In this document: piece by piece, positions 9,992 through 16,949 of the stretch
How positions within the stretch are numbered: position 1 is the first letter of the stretch
Layout: every line of letters starts with the position of its first letter
Origin: Acetobacteraceae bacterium
GTDB lineage: Bacteria; Pseudomonadota; Alphaproteobacteria; Acetobacterales; Acetobacteraceae
NCBI GenBank assembly: GCA_027487385.1
Contig: JAIYDS010000169.1
Location: 1-44,296 of the forward strand
Direction: 5' to 3'
DNA: 44,296 nt
Notes under the pieces: generated by a model
Database searches by the model: none
The model's input: the letters and a program-made list of their open reading frames with translations, nothing else
What the model was told of the DNA's origin: nothing
Translations under genes and position numbers: made by a program

Positions 9992-10945
9992 TCACTCCCG
10001 CCAGGGATGCTGCGCCCACATGCGCTGGTAATTCTCCCGCATCGCGAAGAGGACGGCGCGGTGCTGGTCCGGGTCGAGGAAGCGCAGCGGCAATTGCTGC
10101 TGCGTCGCGGCCGCCATGAAATCCGGATGCTCCATCACGCCGCGCACGACGCTGGCGAGGCGCTGCAGCACCGCGGGCGGCGTGCCGGCGGGGGCGGCCA
10201 GGCCACGCAGCGAGCCATCCACCACGTCGAAGCCCTGCTCGCGGAAGGTGGGCACATCGGCGGTATTGGCCCAGCGCGTCTCGGCCATCTGGCCCAGCGG
10301 GCGCAGCACATTCTGCCGGAAATCGCCCACCCCCTCGCCCATGTTCATCGCGGCCAGCTGGATGGTCCGGCCCAGCACCGCGTTGCGCACCTGGGAGGAA
10401 CCGTTGAAGGGCACATGCAGCAGCCGCGCGCCGATCTGCCGCTCGAAGGCCATGGTCGCCAGGTGGTCATCCGAGCCGACGCCGGTGGTGCCGTAGCTGA
10501 TGGTGCCCGGTGCGGCGCGCGCTGCCGCCGCGAGGTCGGCCAGGTTGCGCCAGGGGCTGTCCGGCAGCACCCAGAAGCCGCCCGGGTCATCCACCACATT
10601 GGCGATGGGGGAGAAATCCTCCAGCCGGTAGCGCGCCTGGCGCTCGATCGGGATGGTGACGAGGTTGGGCGTGTTGATGAAGCCGATGGTCAGCCCATCC
10701 GGCCGCGCGCGGGCCAGTTCCGCCCAGCCCACCTCGCCGCCCGCACCCGCGCGGTTGTGGACGACGACGGATTGGCCGAGCTCGCGCTCCATGAAGCGGG
10801 CCAGGGTGCGGGCAGCCACATCCGTGCCCCCGCCCGGGGCGAAGGCGACGATCATGGTGATGGGGCGCTCGGGCTGCCACGTCTGGGCGGCGGCGGGCAG
10901 GGCCAGCAGGGCGGGCGCGGCCAGGGTGAGGCGGCGGGTGATCAT
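9992..10945 (-). CDS. Bug/TctC family periplasmic solute receptor 2
   Basis: A 317-residue exported receptor: signal peptide with ITRRLTLAAPALLALPAAAQ, then RPITMIVAFAPGGGTDVAAR, HNRAGAGGEVG, SYGTTGVGSDDH and HVPFNGSSQ, all Bug-family positions. ATG at 10945 is chosen because GGAGGAG precedes it by 6-7 bases; the frame is open further upstream without support. The long-range pattern ISYGTTGVGSDDHL differs from receptors 1, 3 and 4, so its ligand is probably different. The upstream neighbour on the same strand is another receptor ending 88 bases away, which may share a transcript. The gene ends at a bidirectional terminator shared with katG. Confidence 0.92.
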   Translation of the reverse strand: MITRRLTLAAPALLALPAAAQTWQPERPITMIVAFAPGGGTDVAARTLARFMERELGQSVVVHNRAGAGGEVGWAELARARPDGLTIGFINTPNLVTIPIERQARYRLEDFSPIANVVDDPGGFWVLPDSPWRNLADLAAAARAAPGTISYGTTGVGSDDHLATMAFERQIGARLLHVPFNGSSQVRNAVLGRTIQLAAMNMGEGVGDFRQNVLRPLGQMAETRWANTADVPTFREQGFDVVDGSLRGLAAPAGTPPAVLQRLASVVRGVMEHPDFMAAATQQQLPLRFLDPDQHRAVLFAMRENYQRMWAQHPWRE

Positions 10946-11032
10946 GGCGGGTCTCCTCCGGTTTTTCTGCGCGCAGGAGAGCACATTCGTGGGCCGCGCA
11001 CAGCGCCCCAGGCCGCTCCGTCCAGGCTGGCG

Positions 11033-11995
11033 CTACAGCGTCACATTCGCGATCCGCGCCACCTCGCGCCAGCGCTGGATTTCGGCGCGCAGGAAGGCGC
11101 CGAATTGCTGCGGCGTCTGCGGATCGGCCAGCATGCCGGCCTCCTCGATGCGCGCGACCAGCGCGGGCTCGCGCAGGGCGGCCGTCACATCGGCGTTGAT
11201 GCGCGCGACCAGCTCGGCCGGCAGGCCCGCCGGCCCCGCGAGCCCGTTCCAGCCCACCGCCTCATGCCCCGGCGCCACGGTCTCCGCGAAGCTCGGCACA
11301 TCCGGCGCCCAGGAAACGCGCCGCAGCGTGCTGACACCGATGAGCTTGAGCCGCCCCGCCCGCACATTGGGCAGGGCCGAGGCCAGGCTGTCCGTCATCA
11401 GCGGGACCGTGCCGGCGATGAGGTCGGTGACGGCCGGCGCGCTGCCCCGGTAATGCACCATGTTGAGCTGGATGCCGAGGCGATGCGCCAGCAGCTCCGC
11501 CGCCATATGCGCGCCCGAGGCCGGCCCGGCCGTGGCCATGATGAGCGGCGTGCTGGCGGCGCGGGCCGCAGCCAGGAACCCGGCGGGATCATCGGCGGGA
11601 AAGGAGGGGTGCGCCACGATGCAGAGCGGCACGAGGCTCAGATTGGTGATGGGGGTGAAATCGCGCTCCGGATCGTAGGAGAGGCGCGGGATCACCGCCG
11701 CATTCACCGCCATGGGGCCGATCGAGCCCGCGACCAGCGTGGTGCCGTCCGGCGCGGCGCGGGCCGCCACCTCCATGGCCGGCACGCCGGCGCCGCCCGC
11801 GCGGTTTTCCACCACCACCCGCTGCGGCCAGCGGCGCGAAAGCTCATCCGCCACCAGCCGCGCGACGAGGTCCGTGCTCTGTCCGGGCGGGAAGGGAACG
11901 ATCACGCGCACCGGCCGGTCAGGCCAGGCGGGCTGCGCCTGGACAGCCGGGGCAGCGAGCAGAAGACCCAGGGCGGGTAGGTGGCGACGGCGCAT
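11033..11995 (-). CDS. Bug/TctC family periplasmic solute receptor 3
   Basis: A 320-residue exported receptor with signal peptide MRRRHLPALGLLLAAPAVQA and Bug signatures RPVRVIVPFPPGQSTD, ENRAGGAGVPAME and MVHYRGSAPAVTD. The ATG at 11995 follows GGAGG by about 10 bases; the much longer open frame upstream of it runs through the divergent kinase gene and is not coding. Divergent transcription from a sensor kinase/response regulator pair suggests a sensing partnership, as in Bordetella BctC-BctE, where a Bug protein with bound citrate talks to the kinase. That link is inference from position only. Confidence 0.92.
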   Translation of the reverse strand: MRRRHLPALGLLLAAPAVQAQPAWPDRPVRVIVPFPPGQSTDLVARLVADELSRRWPQRVVVENRAGGAGVPAMEVAARAAPDGTTLVAGSIGPMAVNAAVIPRLSYDPERDFTPITNLSLVPLCIVAHPSFPADDPAGFLAAARAASTPLIMATAGPASGAHMAAELLAHRLGIQLNMVHYRGSAPAVTDLIAGTVPLMTDSLASALPNVRAGRLKLIGVSTLRRVSWAPDVPSFAETVAPGHEAVGWNGLAGPAGLPAELVARINADVTAALREPALVARIEEAGMLADPQTPQQFGAFLRAEIQRWREVARIANVTL

Positions 11996-12128
11996 CAAAC
12001 ATGTCCTCCAGTTCATTTTGCGGGGACAAAAGCGGCAAAGTAAATTTTTTGCAACGAGAAACTTGCGCCGCTTTCCAGGCCGGCAGCAATTCCTCGACAC
12101 CGCCCGCGCCGGCACATATGTGCAGCCC
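11996..12128. promoter_or_regulatory. Divergent promoter region, Bug receptor 3 / sensor kinase
   Basis: A 133-base gap whose first 65 bases are clearly AT-richer than the surroundings (for example GTAAATTTTTTGCAA near 12040-12055), as expected for promoters. A short GCAA...TTGC dyad lies at about 12051-12066. I cannot assign -35/-10 boxes with certainty. Confidence 0.45.
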
Positions 12129-13754
12129 ATGTTCTCCCGCCGGCTTCGCCTCGCCTTTTTCCTGATGGGTTCGCTGGCCGTGGCTCTGGGTGGCCTCGCC
12201 TGGTGGATCGCGGGGGAGGCGGAGCACCGCATCCTGCGGGGTCGCCTGGCGGCGGATCTGCAGGCCGGCCTGCTGGAACTCGCGACGGAAAAGCTCCGGC
12301 TGCAAACCTGGTCGCTGGAGACGCTGATGGGCGCGCATCCCGACCCCGCGATCGGCCCTGCCGGCGCCGATCTGATGATCGAGCGCCTGGCGGCCTTGCG
12401 CCTCGCCAGCGACCAGGCCCAGCGCCTGGACGCTGCCCGCGGCAAGGATCTGAGCCAGCATGCGCGGCGCGAGGCGGCGCTGGCCCGGTTGCAGGCGGCC
12501 ATGCTGTCGCTCCGCGCGGAAATCGCGCAACTGCCGGGCCAGCCGCCGCCCGGCGCCCTGCCCGGTGCCCCGCCCGGCACCCCCTTGGCCGCGTGGGCGC
12601 GGCTCGATGCCCTTTTCGCCGCCGCGGATGCGACCGATCTGCGGCAGAGCCTGCGCGCCGTGCTGCTGGACGAGGCCGCCTCGGTGGCGCAGGAGCGGCT
12701 GGCCGCCGATGCCTCGCTGCGGCGGGTGCGGCTGATCGTCACGCTGGGCACGGCCACTTTGGTGGCGCTCTCGCTCATCCTGGCGCTGTGGTTCACCCTG
12801 GCCTTGCGGCGCCCGGTGCAGCGTCTGCGGGATGGCGCGACGGCCCTGGCGCGGGGCGATCTCGACCACCGGATCCTGGGCATGGCGCCCGATGAATTCG
12901 GCGCCCTGGCCGCCTGCATGAACCAGATGGCGGCCGATCTCGCCCGAAGCCAGACCGCCGAGCGCGGCCTGCGCGATGGCCTTGAGCGCGAGGTGGAGGC
13001 CCGCACCCGCGACCTCTCCCGCGCGCTGGCGGAACTGGCCGAGGCCGAGGCCCAGCGCCGTCAGCTCCTCGCCGATATCGGGCATGAGCTGCGCACGCCC
13101 GCCACGGTGATCCGCGGCGAGGTGGAGGTGGCGCTGCGCGCCCGCGCCATGGACAGCGAGGCGCATCGCGAGGTGCTGGCGCGGATCCGCGCGACGGTGC
13201 TGGAACTCGGCGCGCTGGTCGAGGATGTGCTGGTGCTGGCCAGCGCCGAGGCCGCCGCCCTCTCGGTGGAACTCGCCGAAGTGCCGGCCGGTCCGCAAGT
13301 GCTGGCGGTGGTCCAGGCCGGGCGGGTCATGGCGGCGGAACGCGGCGTCGCCCTCGGCCACAGCCCCGCGCCGGAACCGGCCATCCTGCTGGCGGATGCG
13401 GGGCGCTTGCGCCAGGTCGCGGGCATCCTGGTGGACAATGCGCTGCGCTACTCCCGCGCCGGAACCGAGGTGCTGGTCACCGAGACGCTGGACCATGCGG
13501 CGGGGCATTGGCGGATGGAGGTGCTGGACCGCGGCATCGGCGTGGATGCCGAGGAGGTTCCGCGGCTTTTCGCGCGGGGCTATCGCTCGGCCGCCGCCCG
13601 GGAACATCGCGCCGATGGCACGGGTCTCGGCCTCGCCATCGCCCGCGCCCTGACCGAAAGGCTGGGCGGCGAAGTCACGCTCGCCCCGCGCGCGGGCGGC
13701 GGCACCGTGGCGCGGCTGCGCCTGCCCCTGGTCCGGCAGGGAGCTCTGGCATGA
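12129..13754 (+). CDS. Sensor histidine kinase, HAMP type
   Basis: A 541-residue membrane sensor kinase. TM1 is at about residues 8-28, a periplasmic region of about 170 residues (rich in Ala and Leu, with a Pro/Gly-rich stretch near 138-152) follows, TM2 is at about 200-226 and HAMP at about 227-275. HisKA carries the phospho-accepting H319 in DIGHELRTP, and HATPase_c has N437 (VDNALRYS), DRGIG at 467-471 and DGTGLGL at 496-502. All catalytic motifs are intact. ATG at 12129 is the start that leaves a normal TM1; the frame is open further upstream into the receptor's antisense. The stop overlaps the response regulator start (ATGA). The ligand is unknown; the divergent Bug receptor is a candidate partner. 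Confidence 0.9.
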   Translation: MFSRRLRLAFFLMGSLAVALGGLAWWIAGEAEHRILRGRLAADLQAGLLELATEKLRLQTWSLETLMGAHPDPAIGPAGADLMIERLAALRLASDQAQRLDAARGKDLSQHARREAALARLQAAMLSLRAEIAQLPGQPPPGALPGAPPGTPLAAWARLDALFAAADATDLRQSLRAVLLDEAASVAQERLAADASLRRVRLIVTLGTATLVALSLILALWFTLALRRPVQRLRDGATALARGDLDHRILGMAPDEFGALAACMNQMAADLARSQTAERGLRDGLEREVEARTRDLSRALAELAEAEAQRRQLLADIGHELRTPATVIRGEVEVALRARAMDSEAHREVLARIRATVLELGALVEDVLVLASAEAAALSVELAEVPAGPQVLAVVQAGRVMAAERGVALGHSPAPEPAILLADAGRLRQVAGILVDNALRYSRAGTEVLVTETLDHAAGHWRMEVLDRGIGVDAEEVPRLFARGYRSAAAREHRADGTGLGLAIARALTERLGGEVTLAPRAGGGTVARLRLPLVRQGALA

Positions 13755-14485
13755 ACATCCTGATCATCGAGGATGATCCCCGCGTGGCCGGCTTCCTGGA
13801 GCGCGGCCTGCGCGCCGAGGGCTACCGCATCCGCCTGGCCCGCAATGGCCCGGACGGGCTGGCGGAAGCGCGCGGCCTGGCCCAGCTCAGCGCCGAGACG
13901 GGTGAGGCGGCCGTGGTGATCCTGGATCTCAACCTGCCCGGCCTCCCGGGCATGGAGCTTCTGTCCCTGCTGCGGGCCGAGCGCAATGAACTGCCCATCC
14001 TGGTGCTGACCGCGATGGGCGGCACGGCGGCGCGCGTCGCGGGGCTGCGCGGCGGCGCGGATGACTACCTGGGCAAGCCCTTCGATTTCGAGGAGCTGCT
14101 TGCGCGGATCGAGGCGCTCGGCCGGCGGGCGCGCGGCACCCGCCCCGCCCGGCCCCAATCCCTGCGCGCGGGGGAGCTGGAGCTGGATCGGGCCCGCTGC
14201 GTCGCGCGCCGCGCCGGCACGGAGATCCGCCTGACCGCGCGAGAGCTTGCCGTGCTGGACCTGCTGATCTCGGCCCCCGGGCGCGTCTTCAGCCGGGAGC
14301 GCATCCTCGCCGCGGTCTGGGGCGCCAGCGCGGATCCGCTGACCAATATCGTGGATGTCTATATCCGGCGGCTGCGCGCCAAGATCGATGACCCCTTCGG
14401 CCAACCGCTGATCGAGACGGTGCGCGGCCTGGGATACCGGCTGGAGGACGCCCCGGCGGCACCTGGCCTGCCGGCGGGGCAATGA
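13751..14485 (+). CDS. OmpR/PhoB-family response regulator
   Basis: A 244-residue two-domain regulator, cognate to the overlapping sensor kinase. The receiver domain (1-120) has acidic pocket D8/D9, phospho-acceptor D59 (VILDLNLPG), T87 and K109 (GKPF). The C-terminal winged-helix domain (about 135-235) has the ELAVLDLLI and TNIVDVYIRRLRAKID segments typical of OmpR/PhoB DNA-binding domains. The 14-residue tail rich in Pro and Ala is not conserved. The stop lies 4 bases from the end of the convergent gene, leaving no room for a terminator between them. Confidence 0.93.
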   Translation: MNILIIEDDPRVAGFLERGLRAEGYRIRLARNGPDGLAEARGLAQLSAETGEAAVVILDLNLPGLPGMELLSLLRAERNELPILVLTAMGGTAARVAGLRGGADDYLGKPFDFEELLARIEALGRRARGTRPARPQSLRAGELELDRARCVARRAGTEIRLTARELAVLDLLISAPGRVFSRERILAAVWGASADPLTNIVDVYIRRLRAKIDDPFGQPLIETVRGLGYRLEDAPAAPGLPAGQ

Positions 14486-14489
14486 GACC

Positions 14490-15062
14490 TTAACGCGTGT
14501 GCGGCAGCGAGGAGTGATGCAGCACGATGCGGATCACCCCCGCATCGTCGCGATGGAAGCCCCAGCTCTTGTCCACGGTGGTGACGCGGCCCTGGCCATC
14601 GGTCAGCCGGACATTGCCCTGCGTCATGGCCACGCGGCCATGGATGAAGATGGCGGCGTTCTGCACCTCGACGCGCGTCCAGCCATTGAAGGCGAAGCCG
14701 CTGTCATTCGGGAAGGCCGGGTTGCCGCCGGCGAAATAGGCCAGCGCGCCTTCCCGCGTGATGCGGAAGGTCTGCGGCGCGGTGGTCAGGGTCGGCTTGA
14801 ACAGCACGGGGCCGGCGGCATAGCCATAGGCGCCGTCCAGCACCTCGCCGGCCACGGCGCGGCCGCGCTCGGGCCCGGCTTCGCGATGCGCGGTGGCGAT
14901 GCGCACCAGCGCCTCGCCCCAGGCCCGCTGCATGCCGAGCACCTCCTCCAGGGTGATGTTGTCATTGCGCACCGGCGTCTGGGCCGAGGCGCTGGCGCCC
15001 ATGGTGGAAAGGCCGAGGGCAAGGCCGAGGCCCAGGGCAAGGCGGCGCGTCGCAGAGGTCAT
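14490..15062 (-). CDS. Small exported protein, possibly NTF2/SnoaL-like
   Basis: A 190-residue protein with a signal peptide (RRLALGLGLALGLSTMGASASAQ). The mature part begins near TPVRNDNITLEEVL. It has a helical first third (MQRAWGEALVRIATAH), then a beta-rich region and a C-terminal segment DKSWGFHRDDAGVIRIVLHHSSLP that I recall from a family of exported bacterial proteins often mislabelled as phosphoribosyl-AMP cyclohydrolase. The helix-then-sheet pattern suits a cystatin/NTF2-like fold. None of the HisI zinc or active-site motifs is present. ATG at 15062 is preferred because GGAG precedes it by about 8 bases. Function unknown. Confidence 0.7.
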   Translation of the reverse strand: MTSATRRLALGLGLALGLSTMGASASAQTPVRNDNITLEEVLGMQRAWGEALVRIATAHREAGPERGRAVAGEVLDGAYGYAAGPVLFKPTLTTAPQTFRITREGALAYFAGGNPAFPNDSGFAFNGWTRVEVQNAAIFIHGRVAMTQGNVRLTDGQGRVTTVDKSWGFHRDDAGVIRIVLHHSSLPHTR

Positions 15063-15223
15063 TGTTCCGTCTCCATCTTCGGGCGGCATGGGCGCGCCCG
15101 GTGGGAAGGAAATGGCGCCGCCGCATGGCGGGCGCCTGTCAGGACCATGAAGCGAGGCACCGCCCCGGATGAACGCCAGATGAATGCGGCGCGGCCAGGC
15201 GGCCGATCAGCCCCCCGCGCCGG

Positions 15224-15682
15224 TCAGAGCGCGAAGATCTTCAGCAGCACGGCCGCCGGCTGCCTTTCGCCATAACCCACGAATAGCCGCCGGTGCAGCC
15301 ATTGATGCGCGGGCGAGGCGGTCTCAAAGACCGGGGCGGTGCGGAAATAGACGCGCTCCGGCGGCACGGGCTCGCCGCGCAGCAGCCGCGCCATATCCTC
15401 GGGCGCGGCATCGCGGATGCCGCTGTTCACCACATAGACCAGGGCGCCATCGGCCAAGCGGACGGTGTAGCGCGCCACCAGCTCCGTCACGCCATCCGGG
15501 CGGATGATCTGGTGGTCGGCGCCGCCGGGCAGGATCTCGCCCGACAGGCCGGGCCCGGTCAGGCGGCCGCTCAGGATGGGGATGACCCGCCGGAGGCCCA
15601 TCGGGCCTTCGCCGACCGTGACCGGCGCGGCGACCTCGACCTCGACGTCACACAGGAATTCCAGGGGCGGGGTGTGCTGCAT
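15224..15682 (-). CDS. DUF3237 family protein
   Basis: A 152-residue protein matching the DUF3237 family by its layout: an N-terminal strand ending in a V-E-V-x-x-P segment, MGLRRVIPILSGRLTGPGLSGEILPGGADHQ, then ARYTVRLADGALVYVVNSGIR, a VYFRTAPVFET segment and a terminal HQWLHRRLFVGYG. The function of the family is unknown. It lies 28 bases downstream of Bug receptor 4 on the same strand, with AAGGAT before the ATG, so the two are probably one operon; DUF3237 genes often sit beside Bug receptors and catabolic enzymes. The 160 bases between it and the next gene downstream show no clear element. Confidence 0.85.
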   Translation of the reverse strand: MQHTPPLEFLCDVEVEVAAPVTVGEGPMGLRRVIPILSGRLTGPGLSGEILPGGADHQIIRPDGVTELVARYTVRLADGALVYVVNSGIRDAAPEDMARLLRGEPVPPERVYFRTAPVFETASPAHQWLHRRLFVGYGERQPAAVLLKIFAL

Positions 15683-15710
15683 GGGATGATCCTTACGGCG
15701 GGTCTGCCGC

Positions 15711-16682
15711 TCAATCCAGGGCGCGGAACTGGGTGACGCGCGCGACTTCGGCCCAGCGGGCCGTCTCTTCCCGCAGGGTGGTCTCGAATTCGGCGCGGCC
15801 GGTGACGGCCGGGCGGAAGCCGCGCTCCTGCAGGCGGGCGGCCATGTCGGGTGTGGTCATCACGCGCAGCACCGCCGCCTCCAGCGCGGCCAGCACGGGC
15901 TGCGGCGTGGCGGCTGGGGCGACAAGCCCGAACCAGGAATTGAAGGTGAGCTCCGGCCGGCCGAGTTCGCGCATGGTCGGAACCTCGGGCAGCAGGGCCG
16001 AGCGGGCGGGGCTGGTCACGGCCAGCGCGCGCAATTGCCGCGCCTGCACCTGCGGCGCCACCAGGGCGATGGTGCCGAAGAGCCCCTGGGTGGTGCCGTT
16101 CAGCAGGGCGGCCATGGCATCGCCGGTGGTGCGGAAATGCACCGCCTCCACCGGCAGGCGGGAGGTGACGCCGAGGATGGAGGCGCCGAAATGCCCCGGT
16201 GTGCCGGCGCCGAAGGTGCCCATGGGAAGCTGGCTCTGCGCCGCGCCCCAGCGCAGATAGCCCGCGAAATCCTCGACCGGCAGGGCCTGGGGAATGACCA
16301 GCGCGAAATCCAGCGCGGCGAGGAAGGCGAGCGGCGCGAAATCCTTCGCCGGGTCATAGGCCAGCCGGGCGAAGATGCTGGGCGCCATGGCCAGCGGGCC
16401 GACGCCGCCCAGCATCAGCGTCGTGCCATCCGGCCGGGGCGTGCGCGCCACCTCCAGCGCGGCGGTGACGCCGCCGGCCCCGGCGCGGTTGTCCACGATG
16501 GCGCCGGCGGGCAGCACCTCCCGCAGCGCTTCGGCCAGCAGGCGCGCCAGCAGGTCCGGGCCGGTGCCGGCGGCGAAGCCGACCACGATGCGCACCGGGC
16601 GGTCCGGCAGGGCGGCACGGGCTGAGAGGGGCAGCAGCGCGCCGCCGGCCAGCAGGGCGCGGCGCCCGAGGCGCAGCGTCAT
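15711..16682 (-). CDS. Bug/TctC family periplasmic solute receptor 4
   Basis: A 323-residue exported receptor: a signal peptide with twin arginines (RLGRRALLAGGALLPLSARA), then RPVRIVVGFAAGTGPDLLAR, DNRAGAGGVTAALE and AVHFRTTGDAMAALL, all typical Bug positions, although FAAGTGPD departs from the usual PPGGxxD loop that contacts the ligand carboxylate. A purine-rich run precedes the ATG at 16682. It is probably transcribed with the DUF3237 gene. No TctA/TctB is nearby. The 267 bases upstream contain an AT-rich block and a perfect 12-base palindrome at 16844. Confidence 0.92.
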   Translation of the reverse strand: MTLRLGRRALLAGGALLPLSARAALPDRPVRIVVGFAAGTGPDLLARLLAEALREVLPAGAIVDNRAGAGGVTAALEVARTPRPDGTTLMLGGVGPLAMAPSIFARLAYDPAKDFAPLAFLAALDFALVIPQALPVEDFAGYLRWGAAQSQLPMGTFGAGTPGHFGASILGVTSRLPVEAVHFRTTGDAMAALLNGTTQGLFGTIALVAPQVQARQLRALAVTSPARSALLPEVPTMRELGRPELTFNSWFGLVAPAATPQPVLAALEAAVLRVMTTPDMAARLQERGFRPAVTGRAEFETTLREETARWAEVARVTQFRALD

Positions 16683-16843
16683 GGCGCTTGCCCCCCGAAG
16701 CCAGGTGCGGGGATGGACAGGCGCGTGTCGCGCCGGGCGCGGCGTGGCGAATTCATCTGGCGACCTCCCTGGGCGTTCAGCGCGGATCGGGCGGCGCTGC
16801 CCGCCAGGGGGCTAAACCAGCATTCATTTTCGAAGATGGCAAG

Positions 16844-16855
16844 TTATTCGAATAA
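16844..16855. promoter_or_regulatory. Palindrome TTATTCGAATAA in an AT-rich block
   Basis: A perfect 12-base palindrome inside a 45-base AT-rich island (about 16813-16860), 162 bases upstream of Bug receptor 4. It may be an operator or part of the promoter for that receptor. No known regulator is recognised. Confidence 0.35.
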
Positions 16856-16894
16856 ATTCGGGCGCGACGCCCGCCGCTGGCGCAAAAGGCCCAA

Positions 16895-16922
16895 GGCGCC
16901 CGGGGCGGTTGCCCCAGGCGCC
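16895..16922 (-). terminator. Probable terminator of the RTX gene
   Basis: GGCGCC-C-GGGGC and GCCCC-A-GGCGCC form a 12-pair stem with a four-base GGTT loop and one C-A mismatch. On the minus strand it is followed by a CCTTTTG tract about 10 bases later. It lies 28 bases after the RTX stop. Confidence 0.55.
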
Positions 16923-16949
16923 GCAGGCCCTGCCCGGATCGTGCCCGCC

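Noticed and set aside
9971..11980. A long plus-strand frame across Bug receptors 2 and 3
   Set aside because: It crosses two real minus-strand genes and their gap without any family motif.
11712..12128. Earlier start of the sensor kinase at 11712
   Set aside because: It would lie inside Bug receptor 3 on the opposite strand and place the first TM helix deep within the protein.
14490..15062. HisI phosphoribosyl-AMP cyclohydrolase
   Set aside because: The protein is exported and has none of the HisI metal-binding motifs; this name appears to be a propagated annotation error.
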